The notes: generated by a model not told the origin, from the sequence alone. Shown: positions 1 to 12,240, counted from the stretch's first letter. The stretch is 64,000 nt of DNA from Takakia lepidozioides (GCA_030704615.1 CM060731.1:50778001-50842000), one strand, 5' to 3'. Numbers and translations: made by a program.

Positions 1-73
1 GCCTGAAAAAGTTATTACTGTAACTTTGATGTTATTGAGAAATTGAGTATGGCTCCCAAAGAGGGTTTAGCAC

Positions 74-3000
74 TTACTCACATGAAAAGTCGTTGTCGAC
101 CTGCTTATCTTCGGGATCGTCATCATTTCGAATTTGAATCCGATCAGTCTGTGTGCCTGAAGTGGAGTCAAACAAAAGGGGGAGGAGCACTGTGTTGTAG
201 AGGTCAGAATCACCCTTCATGCCAAAAAGGCTTCTTCCGCCTGCCTTGCATGCATGGTAAGTTGCTCCTGCACCACACAGGAGGACATGAACAGTTTGGT
301 GGGGGGGATTTAAGCAGATGAAACTGTTGAAAGAAAACCAATTCGGAAGGGAAAGAACGAACCTGTGGACACAGAAAGATCGACCACCCGTGCAGAGCGG
401 TGGCTGCATGACTCCAGCAGTATTTGCATGAACGCTGGGGACTTTTCCTTTGCACCTCTCCAGGGAGTGCCATCTGGTCTCTTCAGAGTCTGACTGAACT
501 GCATGAAGTTGTACAAAATGTCATCGACATGGGGCTCATAGGGTGGCTTGACGAAACAACCCTGGTCAGAAATCTCAAAGCTGCGGATGGAGGATGGTGT
601 CTTTGAGGTGCGAATCCTTCGCAGGCAGATCGCCTTGAACATCCTCGTCTGCCAAAGATAACAGGTTAGTGTGGTAAACACAATGTATAGTGGAAGTGTG
701 TACATCGGCTATTCAGAACTCAAACACAAAAAAATCATTTTTATCACGAATCGGTGATGATCGTTGTCGATCATAATAGATTCTACTAGAGTGGAGCTGC
801 AGAGAACATTGAAACTCATCATGAAAGCACAAGCAGAAGGGAGACGGCATACCAGCTGACCAGGGAAACCCCCTTTCACAAGGTAGAGGCTGTTCACACA
901 ATTCCATGTGTGCAAAACTTCAAACCCTGAAGACTTGAGGTATGATGCCAATGCCCGACGACTATCATTGTCACATGACTGAAAAAGCAGAAGTGTCCCT
1001 GCATCAGAGAGAAAGTTATTACAGAACCCGAACACCCAACTCCAGTAGTTGTCCTCAAATTTGTTCCAGCCTGGCGTCTTGCCCTTTGGAAGAACTTCTG
1101 GCACAGCCTGGCCATCCGGAATGTCGAGAATGACAATGTCGGCCGCATAAGTTTTCTGCACACCGCACACGAAGGTGGGACCTGTGCTCACTTGCAACAG
1201 ACATGTTTTTTATAAGAACGAAAGCAAGAATGTTTTCAAAGAACGAGACTGAAATACTGCCAACGAAACTTTCAGAGAAAAAGGAAAGAAACTGGAATTC
1301 TCACCAGATTGAGGAATGAGATTATATTGTCCCAGGTAGGCGATGGCACCCCAGTGTATCCTCTCTTTCGATTCTGCATCATCGATAGCCAACCCTCATT
1401 AACAATTTTCATCTCTCCTGCCGAATCAGAACGGGAAGGGTGTGGCTTGGCATCGAACACGCACTGAACAGTGCGGGTATATCTTCCAGCAGTAAAGTCC
1501 TGCCCACTCTCCATCTCCTTTTCTTTCTCCTTCCCCTTGTCCTTTTCCTTCTCTTTGGACTTGTCTTTGTCCTTTGGCTTTGCTGGTGAGATGGCTATGA
1601 CATCAACAACCTTGTCTTTTGGTTTGCGGCCCGCCTTCTTTCCCTTTTGCGGCGTTCCCTGAGCATCAGGCTCCTTGGCAGCCAATGTTGCTATGTTTCG
1701 TTGGTACTCTTCGTCAGTCAAAGGCGCCAACATCTCAGCGTTATTGTTCAAGTATTTCATATGCTGTTCTTGAAAGGTCGTGTGCTCCGGTGGGCAGTCA
1801 AGGTACCACCCACAGTCTCTGAAGTGAGAAGGACTCCAGTCCTTCAATATCCCTGCAGTATACATGGTTGGATCGTTTGCAGGGTCCGACCACATGTCAA
1901 GATAGTCTGGAATTCCGCTCAGGTGATTTCCTTCCATAAGCACATATTTCGTGTACCTGAAAAAAGGAGATAAATCCCAACCCACAAAAGCGCTCAGTGA
2001 GTAAGATGCAAGTAGAACAGAATGAAAAAAACATAGATTGAAATGGCTCTGAGAACTGCTCCAAGGACCTTTCAGGACCACACGAATGCTCCAAATGTGA
2101 ATGTCGTCAACGCATTTGTAAGCATTCCATTCAATGATACTGTAAATACACCCTAATCCAGGTGAATGCAAACTATCGTTTTGGAATGACACAGACATAG
2201 AAGTGAATGTCGTCAACGACATTCACTAATCAAGCCTAATTATTCCTCAAATGAAGCAAAATCACATGATGGAAATCATAAACTCGAGTAAGGAACCCTC
2301 CAGGAAAACTCAATGCACATTCATAACGAACATATCACTGAGGACCTCACAACAACACTGTATGTGAATGGCGTCAACGCCATTCACAAAAATACCAACA
2401 AGGAACCAATTACTTAGCTCCCAATCCATGTAAATTCAAATTGTCGCTGTTGAATAATACAGACACAGAAGTGAATGTCGTCAACGACATTCACTTTGGA
2501 TTTCTCATAACAGAGCTTATCAAGCCTCCAGATTCCTCGCAAGAGGCAAAAACAATGCAGAACAACTGAATGTCTGCATTGACATTCAGCAATATGAAGT
2601 GAGGAACCCTCACTGTAACCTCTATGGACATTACAAAAATTTACATAACTCTAAGGACCTCTCAACAACTCCGGATGTGAATGTCGTCAACGCCATTCAA
2701 GGACATTATCAATTCGAATCAGGGACACTATAATTACACCCTTAGATCCTAACCAGGTGAATTCATATACTCGCTTAATAATGACTCAGACAAAGAAGTG
2801 AATGTCGTCAACGACATTCAATCTGGATCTATGATTGCAATCCTTATGAAGCCACATTTTTTCCCAAAAAAAGCAATAGAGTTTCAAGTATGACATTGCA
2901 CCTGTACACAACTCGCATCATGGCCCACTCTCCTCCAACCTGACTGTCAAAGTCGTTGGACCGTAAAATGTTACCATCTTTGGAGAACTCCCGAAAAAAA

Positions 3001-3384
3001 CAGTATCTCCAGGTGAGACCTCTCCACTTCCTTATGTATGCCTCCGATGACATTTGGGGAGGGGAAACAATCGAAATGTTCAGGTCTTTCAAAGTCTGAT
3101 CCAGCACAATGACGGCGCGCTTTTCGAGCTGCAAATTGTATATTTGTCAGAATTGCAAATAAGATACTCATCACATACTTGAAGAGAAGAAAACGGCATG
3201 TTTGAATACACACCTGACTCCAAAATGTAGCCTTGTGGAGCCAGTTATCAAACACCAAATCACTGATTCCTTCCACCTTTGTGCCAGGCTGTATGGTGCT
3301 CTTTGGGAACTGATTCAAGTCTTTTACTGTTTGATCTGAGTTCCATATCTCCAGCCACCTTATTTTTGTTTGTGGGTCGACCAT
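74..3384 (-). CDS. Putative permuted Rossmann methyltransferase-like protein, six exons, probable frameshift
   Basis: Proposed exons on the minus strand are 3384-3214, 3128-2902, 1956-1305, 1181-853, 648-363 and 267-74, all with GT-AG borders, about 619 codons. The family is not recognised by name. Exon 4 reads ADIVILDIPDG, then LSDAGTLLLF and LKSSGFEVLHTW, the usual motif IV and beta5/beta6 pattern of a methyltransferase. Exons 5 and 6 join to RVVDLSVSTGATYHACKAGG followed by RSLFGMKGD, which resembles SAM-binding motif I placed after the catalytic half, as in permuted N4/N6 enzymes. The middle carries a Lys/Glu-rich low-complexity tract (about 1500-1570). Splice phases agree everywhere except inside exon 3: the frame entering at 1956 must change by one base near 1391-1397 to match the donor at 1305 and exon 4. 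This is a decayed gene or a sequence error. The start at 3384 follows an in-frame TAA, but an upstream exon is possible. Confidence 0.6.
1957..2901 (-). repeat. Intron with seven 24-bp hairpin repeats
   Basis: This 945-bp intron of the methyltransferase-like gene contains seven copies of a 24-bp inverted repeat with arms GTGAATGTCGT and ACGACATTCAC around a CA centre. Copies start at 2097 (degenerate), 2203, 2364, 2471, 2566, 2677 and 2798. Copy 2364 changes both arms (GGCGT/ACGCC) and copy 2566 changes both ends (CTGAAT/ATTCAG), so pairing is kept. Flanks alternate between two types, which gives a higher-order unit of about 267-327 bp. The source of the array is unknown. Confidence 0.85.
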
Positions 3385-3639
3385 CGATATGGCCAGCCGG
3401 TGTGCTGGCTCCTGTTAGTACCATGATTTGATATTCTTCCTGATGTTTATAAGGTTCTTGGGAGAGTCAGCTTGGTCTTAGCAGGCCGTGTTTCAATGTC
3501 TGCCTGCTCAGCTGCACCGTGGTGCAAGTTCTCACTGACCAATCCGACATTAACTGACTACCGACACAAGCATCACACACAAGAGGTCCTTTTGTCGGTC
3601 AAATCCTCCATGGGTCATGATACAAGCTCAAGGACAGTG

Positions 3640-5715
3640 TGGTGAGGGCACAGGTTCTTCTTCGACCTATTTCAGCCTGTTTTGCCCTCTCATCAGACTC
3701 GGCCCTGAGATGCATATTGAATTTTGTAAGTTAGCTCATTGCTTGTTGATAGTAGGGTTGGGGGTGTTTGCTGGAACAATTCTAGGCTGTCATTGTCAGC
3801 TGCTAGCAGGAAGGCAAGGATGTATGCATGATTTTGTGCAGAGGCATAGATAGCTGAAGGAGCAGGGATAGAGTGTGGGCCCAGATTTGTCCGAGAGGGC
3901 CAGATTTCAAGCTCCATTATTTCAGTGTCATCCATTCAGCCAGGGATTTCCTAGTGCCATTGCAAAGGCTTTACTCGCAACACGATGCTTGTAAAGCTTC
4001 CTTAGCTTGAATGCTGATTATGCTTGAATTATTAGGTTTGTAAAGCCAGTTTTGAAATTTTCATGGTAATCAGCTCTCTTGAAAATTTGTAGGTTGCAAG
4101 CCATTTACAACGCGCCGTGGGTGGACTGGAAGACAGCCATTGAAAGTCCTGGTGCAGGTTAATACCAGTGAAGAGCAGTGTAAGCTTCATATGCCCTTTT
4201 GGTGCTAGTTATCTTCATGTATGGTACTATTGAACACCAACAATCTTTTGGTGAGATTCTGTCTTGGTGCACGTGTCTGATAAAGAAAGACGGTAATGTT
4301 TGTTCTGAAACCTGAAGGCGTGAAATGATTCAATACAACAAGAGCATTACGCGTGTCACAGTACAAGCTGTAAGAAAGCAAGAGATACATAGTTATACAG
4401 TCAAACAGACAACTATCAGTTTCTGTGGAATCTCTTGCCAATGGCAGGATGGGTTGGGAACAGCCAAGTCAGGAGGTGAATGCCTGTCAAATTACCACAT
4501 GTCCTTCTGAATACTGCCCCTGCCCTGGTGGACATGTATGCCAAATGTGGGTGCATCGAGGATGCCAAGGGAGTGTTCAACACTGTGGTTGAACGAGATG
4601 TGGTGTCGTGGAGTGCGATGCTTGCAGGGTATGCACAACTGGGGTGCGGGATGGAGGCTCCAACCTTCGAGCAAATGATGGGGGAAGGGGTGAAGGCCGC
4701 CGACATAACGTTTGTGTGCGTTTGCAGTGCGTCTGGCAGCCCTAGAAAGGGCAAAGAGATCCCTGGTGACACCATCAAATCTGCAATTGTACCAGATGTC
4801 ATCCTGAACATTGCTCTGGTGGCCATGTATGCTAAATGTGGGAGCATTGAGGATGCCAAGGGAGTGTTCAACACTATGGCTGAACCAGATGTGGTGTCGT
4901 GGAATGCGATGCTTGCAGGGTGTGCAGAGCAGGAGCGCGGGATGGGGCTTTGGACACCTGAAAGCAAATGATGGGGAAAGGGGTGAAGGTACCTTCTTCA
5001 ACATATTTCACCCTGTTTTCCCTGCTAGTGTTTGCTTTGACAATTCTAGGCTGTCATTGTCAGCTGCTAGCAGCAAGGCGAGGATGTATGCATGATTTGT
5101 GCAGAGGCATGGATAGCTGAAGGAGCAGGGATTTCGTGTGGGTCCAGATTCATCCAAGAGGGCCAGATTTCAAGCACAAAATTACCTGTGATTCCCTGTG
5201 GATCAAAAGCTACAAGAAACCTGCATGGGTAGATGGTCAACTGGCAGCAGCGGCACAAGTGATAAAATCAGGCACTGCTAATGAAGGCATCTTCTTCAAC
5301 ACATTTCACCCTGTTTTTCCCTCTTATCAGAATCGGCCCTAAATTTACATGTTCAATTCTGCAAGTTAGCTGGTTGAGTGAATCTAGTTTGGAGTGACTT
5401 TGACATGATACTCCAATGTGACAACAGAAAAGTGTCAAAAAATAATTAACAGAGATAAGGAGAAGCTGTGGAATGAATACTTATCTGAGACCAGTCACTG
5501 ATGGGTCAACCGGGGCAGAAAGGTGAATGCCTGCTACATTTCAGAGAGTAGCAGACGCAATTCAGCATAGGATTTAGTGTGCTACGCCGAGTTGGGTGTT
5601 TCCTAGAACAAATGTAGGCTGTCATTGTCAGCTGCTAGCAGCAAGGCAAGGATGAATGCTTGATTTGTGCAGAGGCATGGATAGCTGAAGGAGTAGAGAT
5701 AGAGTGTGGGTGACG
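3640..5715. repeat. Three-copy dispersed repeat around the PPR fragment
   Basis: A segment starting near CTGTCATTGTCAGCTGCTAG and continuing through GATAGCTGAAGGAG occurs three times in the same orientation, at about 3777-3916, 5039-5178 and 5605-5712. A second companion segment (CTTCTTC then TTTCA then CCCTGTTTT, ending GCAAGTTAGCT or TGTAAGTTAGCT) occurs at about 3650-3736 and 5284-5370, with a partial copy at 4985-5030. The order suggests serial duplication of one locus that once included the PPR gene. Confidence 0.75.
4480..4971 (+). pseudogene. PPR (pentatricopeptide repeat) protein fragment
   Basis: An open stretch of 163 codons contains two tandem PPR units of the PLS type. Each has the signature LVxMYAKCG.IEDAKGVFNT followed by DVVSW.AMLAG, at residues of about 16-50 and 106-140. 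PPR proteins of this class bind organellar RNA in plants and normally run over 400 residues with 8 or more repeats and often a DYW or E domain. Here there is no organelle presequence and no C-terminal domain, and the reading frame stops right after the second unit, so this looks like a truncated relic. It lies between two copies of the local dispersed repeat, which continues directly after the stop. A transcribed short gene cannot be excluded. Confidence 0.75.
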
Positions 5716-6141
5716 CAGTTTGCTGGGCAATGGGCAAGACGTCTTTGTATAAATGTGAGTGACCTTCCTATCCTCCCGGCTCTCATTTTTAGTGCATGTT
5801 TCTTTGTGAAGTATCTGACGACTTCGCCAACACACACCAACCTTTTTGCTTTGGTTTGTTTACGAGTCCATGGGATAAAAGTTACCATAAACAACACTGG
5901 CATTGGTTTTTCATATATGGTATTAGATAATTCTCTTAATTGTTTCCGCCTTGGCAGGTTGCTCAGTGACCTTCCCTGGACGCTTTGGAGTATAGCGAGT
6001 GAGTGTCTCACAATGCAATGTTGGTTGGTGCATCTTATGCAAGAACTTGGAAAACAAACAGATGTCCTTGCTGTAGTAATTCTTAAAGCCATGCAAGCCT
6101 TAGTTTTTGATGGGTTGCAGATTGATGGAATACATGAGTAG

Positions 6142-7640
6142 TTAGAAGATTCTAGGTGAACACTTTTCAAAGTGTTATAGTTAGACAATATAATTCACAT
6201 GAGAACATGTGACTATTTTATGTATTTTTAGGACGCGACAAAAATGATAATGATAAATAGATTGGTAAATAGAGATGGTGTACAATCTCTTGGTTTTGCT
6301 CAGCTTGTTGCAGTTATGTCTTGCTGCCTTGTTCTCTTTGTATTATATATTATATTTCATTGTTGTAATAGACATGTACACGACTGCTATCATAGTTATA
6401 ATAATGACTACATCTATTTCACTCTTCAATAGTACTACACCACGTGGCAGAAATACAAATATGTAAAAAAATAGCAATACACCCAAAAAAACATCTATCA
6501 TGACACATGTCAATCTGCTGAGGGACCACGTGTAAAAATTACAACGCGCCACGTGTTGCAACCGGATTAGCACGCCCGTAGTCATGGAGAGCGAACATTT
6601 TGCCACGTGTCATTTCCTGTATCGAGCACGTGCCACTCTTGCACAGCCGCTGACATGGACTACACTGTCCGTTCAGTCATTCAGTAAAGCCAGCGTGTAT
6701 GACTACCCCCACAGCTGCTCAGGCGCCACGTCACAGCCAGCCTGGAGAGTCATATCTGCCATGTCACAACTGACTAGGGCTTTACGTCTTCAGAGTCAGG
6801 AAGTCGTAAATGGCTTCCATGCCTGCATTTGCAGTCATAACACAGAGACGTAAAAGCTGCAATTTGTTGTAGTGTCTCTTGGATAGATCCTTGCCAAACT
6901 TCTCCTCCTCTTGAATGTCCACTTTCTGACATTTGCCACATTGTGTGTCATGATACTTTCGCCCAAGGTGTATTCAACCAACCCTCAATCCAAGGGATCT
7001 CTTGTGCTCTTGTGCTTGCTGCTTATGTCTGTAGTCCGATGATCCTGAATTGTTCTGTGAAATCCACTAGGGTGCAGCTGAGCAGCCACAGTTTAACCAC
7101 AGCTTCGTAAGACCAAGCCACAAACTCCAACCCTCCCAAGCACTTTGCCAGCCACAAGGGAAAAAACCTCGAATTTCCTCCTTCCCTGCCCTGCTTAGAA
7201 AGAACAACCTAAGCTACTGACAGTAAGAGCCTTTTTCCGAGGAAAAACCAAGACTCTTACGTCATTCAACCACTAGGGGTACAATCCGGTTCACAATAAC
7301 AGAATCAGTAAATATCCTTCCTGACAGACTCCTTCACGTTCTACATAAAGAACATTGCCAAAGCTGCAGTCGCACCATTGTGAAGGATCTTTAAAGAACT
7401 CCAGTCAGCGCTGTTGCATGCTCCAGTGCTGACCTCATGCACTTCGACCCAATACCAGAATTGACTGCATCACCGAGTGCATCCAGCTTCAAGCATCACG
7501 CATCAGTGAAAACCATAATCTGCTGCTCCATTTGAGTACATCTCTCAATCCCTCTCTACTGTCCCCCAACATTACCAATCACATTCTGCTCTTTCGCTGC
7601 CTCCCCAACACCACAAGATGTGAAAGGCTTGTTCTGCAGC
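6142..7640. other. Gene-poor stretch with G-box cluster
   Basis: No convincing coding exon is seen here. The main feature is five CACGTG palindromes between 6441 and 6632. The rest is AT-rich DNA (6180-6480) and unremarkable sequence. Confidence 0.5.
6441..6632. promoter_or_regulatory. Cluster of five CACGTG (G-box) motifs
   Basis: CACGTG occurs at 6441, 6527, 6550, 6604 and 6627. One copy is expected per roughly 4 kb of random sequence. In plants this hexamer is the core site for bZIP and bHLH factors in light- and ABA-responsive promoters. No confident gene starts nearby, so a regulatory role is only suggested by density. Confidence 0.5.
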
Positions 7641-8930
7641 CTTGGTTCTTGATCCAAAAACTGATGAGCAAAGTGTTTCCATAAAAGCAGCGGAGCAAAG
7701 GATGGGAGAGATGGTGCATCCCTGCGCCCCGCCATCCAGCGCGCTCTGTTTCTCATTCGGCCTTCACTACTCGCACACCTTACACGAGCGCGCAACGCCG
7801 AGACTCGCAGGCAGCACGTCCAGAGACTCCGCACAGGGGCAAGCAACAACACAGGTGCTGACAGATAGTTCAGTGGTCATTGCAAGACTCCATCACCAAG
7901 AACTTGGGGCCAACTTGGCCAATTTCTACACTCATGCCAATATGGTTCTTGACAAGCTACCGCTCCCGCTCCCGCCAAGTAAAATCACCAGCTCTACAGG
8001 TCATGGTGAATCCAACAATATGCCTGCAAGCCAGAATGGGGCTACAGGCCAATGGCCCTTCTTGAGCTGCAACACGACGGACTACACAAGTTGGGCACGG
8101 CTGGCCTACTGGGTGCTCAGCCTGCCCCAGCGCTCAGGCAGCAGGGGCTGCCAGGGCCCCAGCGTGCACCCGCCATCACAAACAGGGATAACAACACCAT
8201 GATCACCACCAACGCCAATGTGTAAACAACAAGCACATACCCATGGCAACAGCAGGGCCAGATGGACTCCTGCGCACCTCCAACGCGGTCTCTACATCAT
8301 TCTCATGACTATCCTCTTGGGGATCTCTCTTCTTCATGTTGGCTACGGTCTTCTTGTACTCCCACTCTTATCAATGCGATATTCACAAGTGGTTGCCATC
8401 GCTCTGTGCCCTCTCTACCCAATATAAACCACTGGAATGCCCATACTTGCAACGCAGTAAAGGCCACCCCCACACCACCGATACAAGCTCCCTGCCGCAG
8501 CGAGTTGCCACCCAACAAGGCCGGGCATCCTGCCCCAAGATATATTATAATAGTGCTAAAACAAACATCTTTTCGACCGGAAAAGAAGTGGGATAGGCCA
8601 CGCGGCGACAATGGCACGTGGAAATTGAAGGGAGGGCCTTCATACGCCAAGACGACACCCGGTGCTCCGAATGGAAAATCAGGTGCGACGCCTTTTGGCG
8701 GACAAAAGGCGACCTTCGATGGAGTGTGCTTCAATTGTGGGGAGCCCGGGCACATGACCGAGAAGTGTACGAATCCCCGACAATTGAACATGACTCGGGC
8801 AACCACAGAGTTGTCCGAAGCTTCCATCAGCCGCTTGGTGGAGGCGGTGGTCGCCAAGACTTGCAAGGTAGGCAACCACTCTTGTGAGTTGTATCAGGAA
8901 ACTGACAACTTGCGTAAAGGGAGTCAATTA
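7640..8930 (+). pseudogene. Gag remnant with CCHC zinc knuckle (LTR retroelement)
   Basis: The reading frame ending at 8984 contains one retroviral-type zinc knuckle, CFNCGEPGHMTEKC (C-x2-C-x4-H-x4-C), preceded by a basic, Gly/Pro-rich segment typical of a nucleocapsid. Upstream frames (7642-8202) look like degraded Gly/Gln/Thr-rich gag sequence, but the frame is broken at least once. No protease, reverse transcriptase or integrase follows. Instead a short purine run (AAAGGGAG, about 8916-8923) and an LTR-like block come next. The arrangement gag, purine tract, LTR suggests a non-autonomous or internally deleted element on the plus strand. Confidence 0.6.
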
Positions 8931-8971
8931 ATGTTTGTGCTTAGCACTAGAAAACTAGATAGCGCATCTTT

Positions 8972-9216
8972 CTCGAGTGATTGATTACTAAGAGACACAC
9001 TGTTCACACAAGAAACATGAAATCCAACACCATCACTCTTTAAAATAGTAGTCAAGCCAGGGGCACCCCAAGCTATGGGGACTCCACCCCACAACAACCT
9101 ATCCTCCCTTCATAAGTACACTCAGATTCTGAACGATGAAGGAGCTCGGTCGTGCAGGCTCAACTCGAGAGAGATGAGCCACACGACTGACGCTCTCGTG
9201 AAGACAAAGTCATATT
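8972..9216 (+). repeat. Diverged third copy of the LTR-like block
   Basis: From TCTCGAGTGAT through GGGGCACCCCAAGCTATGGG and ATGAGCCAC to CGCTCTCGTGAAG this block is clearly related to the two identical 358-bp repeats at 15955 and 26995, with many substitutions. Similarity extends a little further left than the 15955 copy does, which shows that the full repeat is longer than 358 bp on that side. It follows the gag remnant directly, which suits a 3-prime LTR of a plus-strand element. Confidence 0.7.
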
Positions 9217-9239
9217 ATTCCCTCTTTTCAGGTCCTAGA

Positions 9240-12200
9240 GTGTAAGTTCTACAACATTTGCATTATTATCTATCAACCCTAAGTTGAGCGGCCAACTCGA
9301 GAGTTCCAAGGCAATAAATTTCACATATGTAGGAACTTGTGCGGCATCTTTCTTATAAGCTACTTACACTAACCCTTAAGCGCCAAGTGGTTATATTTGA
9401 TTTTTTTGAAAATAAAAATGACATCTAAGGCAATTTTTTTTTTGCAAAAACCCGGCAAAATTAAAAAACCTGAAAATTTGACCGTACATTTGGTGCTTAC
9501 TTACATCATGTGGCCGAGGCCAATCAAATCGCATCTTGCAAATGACACCGACGAGAATCTATTTTTGGGCCATGCGAAATTTAAAAAAAAAATTGTCATT
9601 TGTTTTGGATGACAGGATGAGCTCGGATGAAGGTGGAACCATTTCATCCCTATGGGATATGAGAAAAATTGAGTAAAATATGACGATTTGGCACATGGTC
9701 AATGTAGGGGGGTCTAATTTTCAATTTTGCCCAGTTTTGAATGGGCTTTGCAATTTCACACCATGGGAAGGGGCCCCAATAATGATGTTCAAGCATCTAC
9801 AACTACAGTCCATATACTTGAACTTGCATACGGGGTTTCAAATCTCACAAGTAGTCTATGATGATGGCAATCACATGGCTAGGTGAACGTTTTGTTGGTG
9901 ACACGTGATTGAAATCGGGCCGTCCATTTTCGATAGCCCATAAACGTCGCGTGAGCACAAATGTTGCGGTTATCCACAAGACGTTGGCAATGTAGAAGAG
10001 CTAGTTGGTCATATTGCAAGCCACATACATACACGTCAAGCCCAACACAAGCTGATAACAGTCTAGTCTAGTATACATCAAAAGACACATTAGTGATCGC
10101 GCTGAAAAATGAATGTCGCTACAAGCGTTCCATGATGGTATCATGTAAGTACTCCAAGCCTTGAGCAAACAACTCTTTGAAGGGTGGTAAGCAAGCATGT
10201 GCCTTATAGAAAGTAGATCCCAAGTAAACTGAAGTTGGTTCTAGAAAGAGAAAGAGCCACTGTTGACGTGGGCGATTGCATCCATGAGAAAGCCTGGTCG
10301 CTACTGATAGAGAAATCGAAAAACCAAGGTTGAAGCAACAAAGGCAAAATCTGCCTATCCCCCCCCCCCTCTCTCTGTGAATCGCCCCCAGGATTTAACG
10401 AGGCGCTATTGGTCGAAATAGAAGTCCAACTCCATTATGACTTATGTCGAGTCAATGCAGGGGCCTTTGGAAGTTACATGGAGCTCTCGCAAATAGATTG
10501 GGATTTTTAGGAAGTTATTTCCGCACACATGTATTTGTATTGCTTTTTGTTCAATGAAATTTTCTTCTTATTACAAACAACATGAGAAGAGGCTTGAAAG
10601 TTTTTTGCTGGAATTTTTAAGGCATTAGGCACTTTGGTCCATATAAGTTTCCGAGCAATTAGGCCAAAATCTGAAAAATTCCCAAAACTTTCATTTTGAA
10701 TTAATTATCGCCTAAACAGTAGTCCAAAGACGGTATATTCCCTAAGGGGCACCCCCCCCGGAATCGCCCCTTGCGAAGGGGCGCAAAAAGACGTCCCTTC
10801 ACAAGGGGCGATCGAGTTTGGCGGCCCCTAACTGACACATTTGTCTTTTCCAACGGGCCCGCAACCTTACAAATGCTATTGGTTTCCATCCAAAGTAAGC
10901 TAGATTTTAGGAGAGGGAATGATTTTTGACATCTTCATCAATAACTTATATTAATTGTCATTTAGAGAGAGAAGACTCCGGTCATAGGACTCGCATAACT
11001 AAGAACCACTTCGCCTTGCGGCTACTGCCCCCTTTCGGGGGTGGGCCCTATTAATTGTCATTTACTACGTCATGGCATGGCAATTAGTGCCAAGATTTCT
11101 AGAGGGGTGAATGGAAAGGTGTCCATGGAACCATCCCCTCTCATTTTTAAGAGGCGATTCCCTCTTGGGGGCGCTTGCTTGGGGGGGGGGGGGTTTGGGA
11201 GTGCCCATGCAACCCGGTTGCAACAATCCACCCATCCACAAAAAATAGCCATGGTGCGTACACGAGGACAGACCAAAGACCTCCCTTCACTATCCAAAAC
11301 AGTTAAACCTAAGACTAGACATCCAAAAATTTCCATGAGAGCCGTGTCCAAATAAGACATAAGTTGTAGAAATTGCGGAGTGGGATGGGAACCTGATGGG
11401 AATGAGCGCAACAGATAAAAATGTCATGGAGTAAAACATATGTCACTTGCATATCAACTAGCATGGGAATTAAGCATGTCTATATGGTTAGTATTTTCTA
11501 GCAAAACATCTTGAAGGAGTAAGATAATAAAATAAATAGTACCAAAATGGACATCTAAATAAGCTGGTTGAACAAAAAGACTTAGAGTTTGGGTATTGGC
11601 AAAATGATGGAACACTAGAAGAACATCAGCAGGGAGACCAATGATGTGAGTATCATCTGTATGCATACATGAAAAGTTGGTGCAAACGATCGAAGGGCGC
11701 ACATGTGGGGTGCAAAAACAAGGAAAGATCCCCATATAGAGTTACCTCGACGTGTTCCCAGCAGTTCTGACTGAGTATTTGTATATTTTTCAGTGTAGGA
11801 ACGATGGCTATAGAAAAAGGGATTGGAGGAAGTGTAAAACAATCTCACAAAGGAGAGGAGCTGATGACACACCTCCAGCTTGCAACTACTAAAAATTCAA
11901 TACTTGTGAGACGTATTTTGAAGATATTGGTGATATCCATTTGAAGGACGACCAGTTTGGATGAAGATTATGGGAAAAATGAATCACATGCACCACCGTT
12001 TCACAATGTCATGGAGTGCCGACCCCGAACTGGTGTGGAGAAATATACACAGAAAATACATATCGAAGTTGAACGCAAATCTTCTTACGTGAGGGTTAAC
12101 AACCAAAAAATTGAAAATAAAATCTATAATTAAAAAAATAAAAATTGTTAGGTGAAGTATGAAACCATTCTAAGATTGCACAAGCTGGCTCATGCCTGGG

Positions 12201-12240
12201 TGGGCATTGCCCAAGAAAAGGGGTATAAGATCACACCACA
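9240..12240. other. Gene-poor repetitive stretch
   Basis: No supported gene is seen. The region holds homopolymers (poly-T near 9427, a G-run at 11178-11192), a short perfect hairpin CGCCCCTT-GCG-AAGGGGCG at 10765-10783, and a segment at about 10967-11030 related in inverted orientation to 15440-15510. Minus-strand frames at 11070-11411 and 11454-11735 read like fragments of an old coding sequence (for example GLPADVLLVFHHF), but the family is not recognised. Confidence 0.5.

Noticed and set aside
2097-2821. Regular hairpin repeats resembling a CRISPR array
   Set aside because: The host is a eukaryote, spacing is irregular (71-137 bp between copies), the spacers are themselves related in a higher-order repeat, and no cas genes exist.
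4416-5004. Minus-strand frames opposite the PPR fragment
   Set aside because: Antisense shadows; the plus strand has clear PPR signatures.
5704-6141. 145-codon plus-strand ORF as a gene
   Set aside because: It begins in the dispersed repeat, has no recognised domain and no splice context; left unannotated.
11178-11192. Long G-run
   Set aside because: A simple homopolymer; it could be a G-quadruplex or sequencing artefact but carries no further signal.
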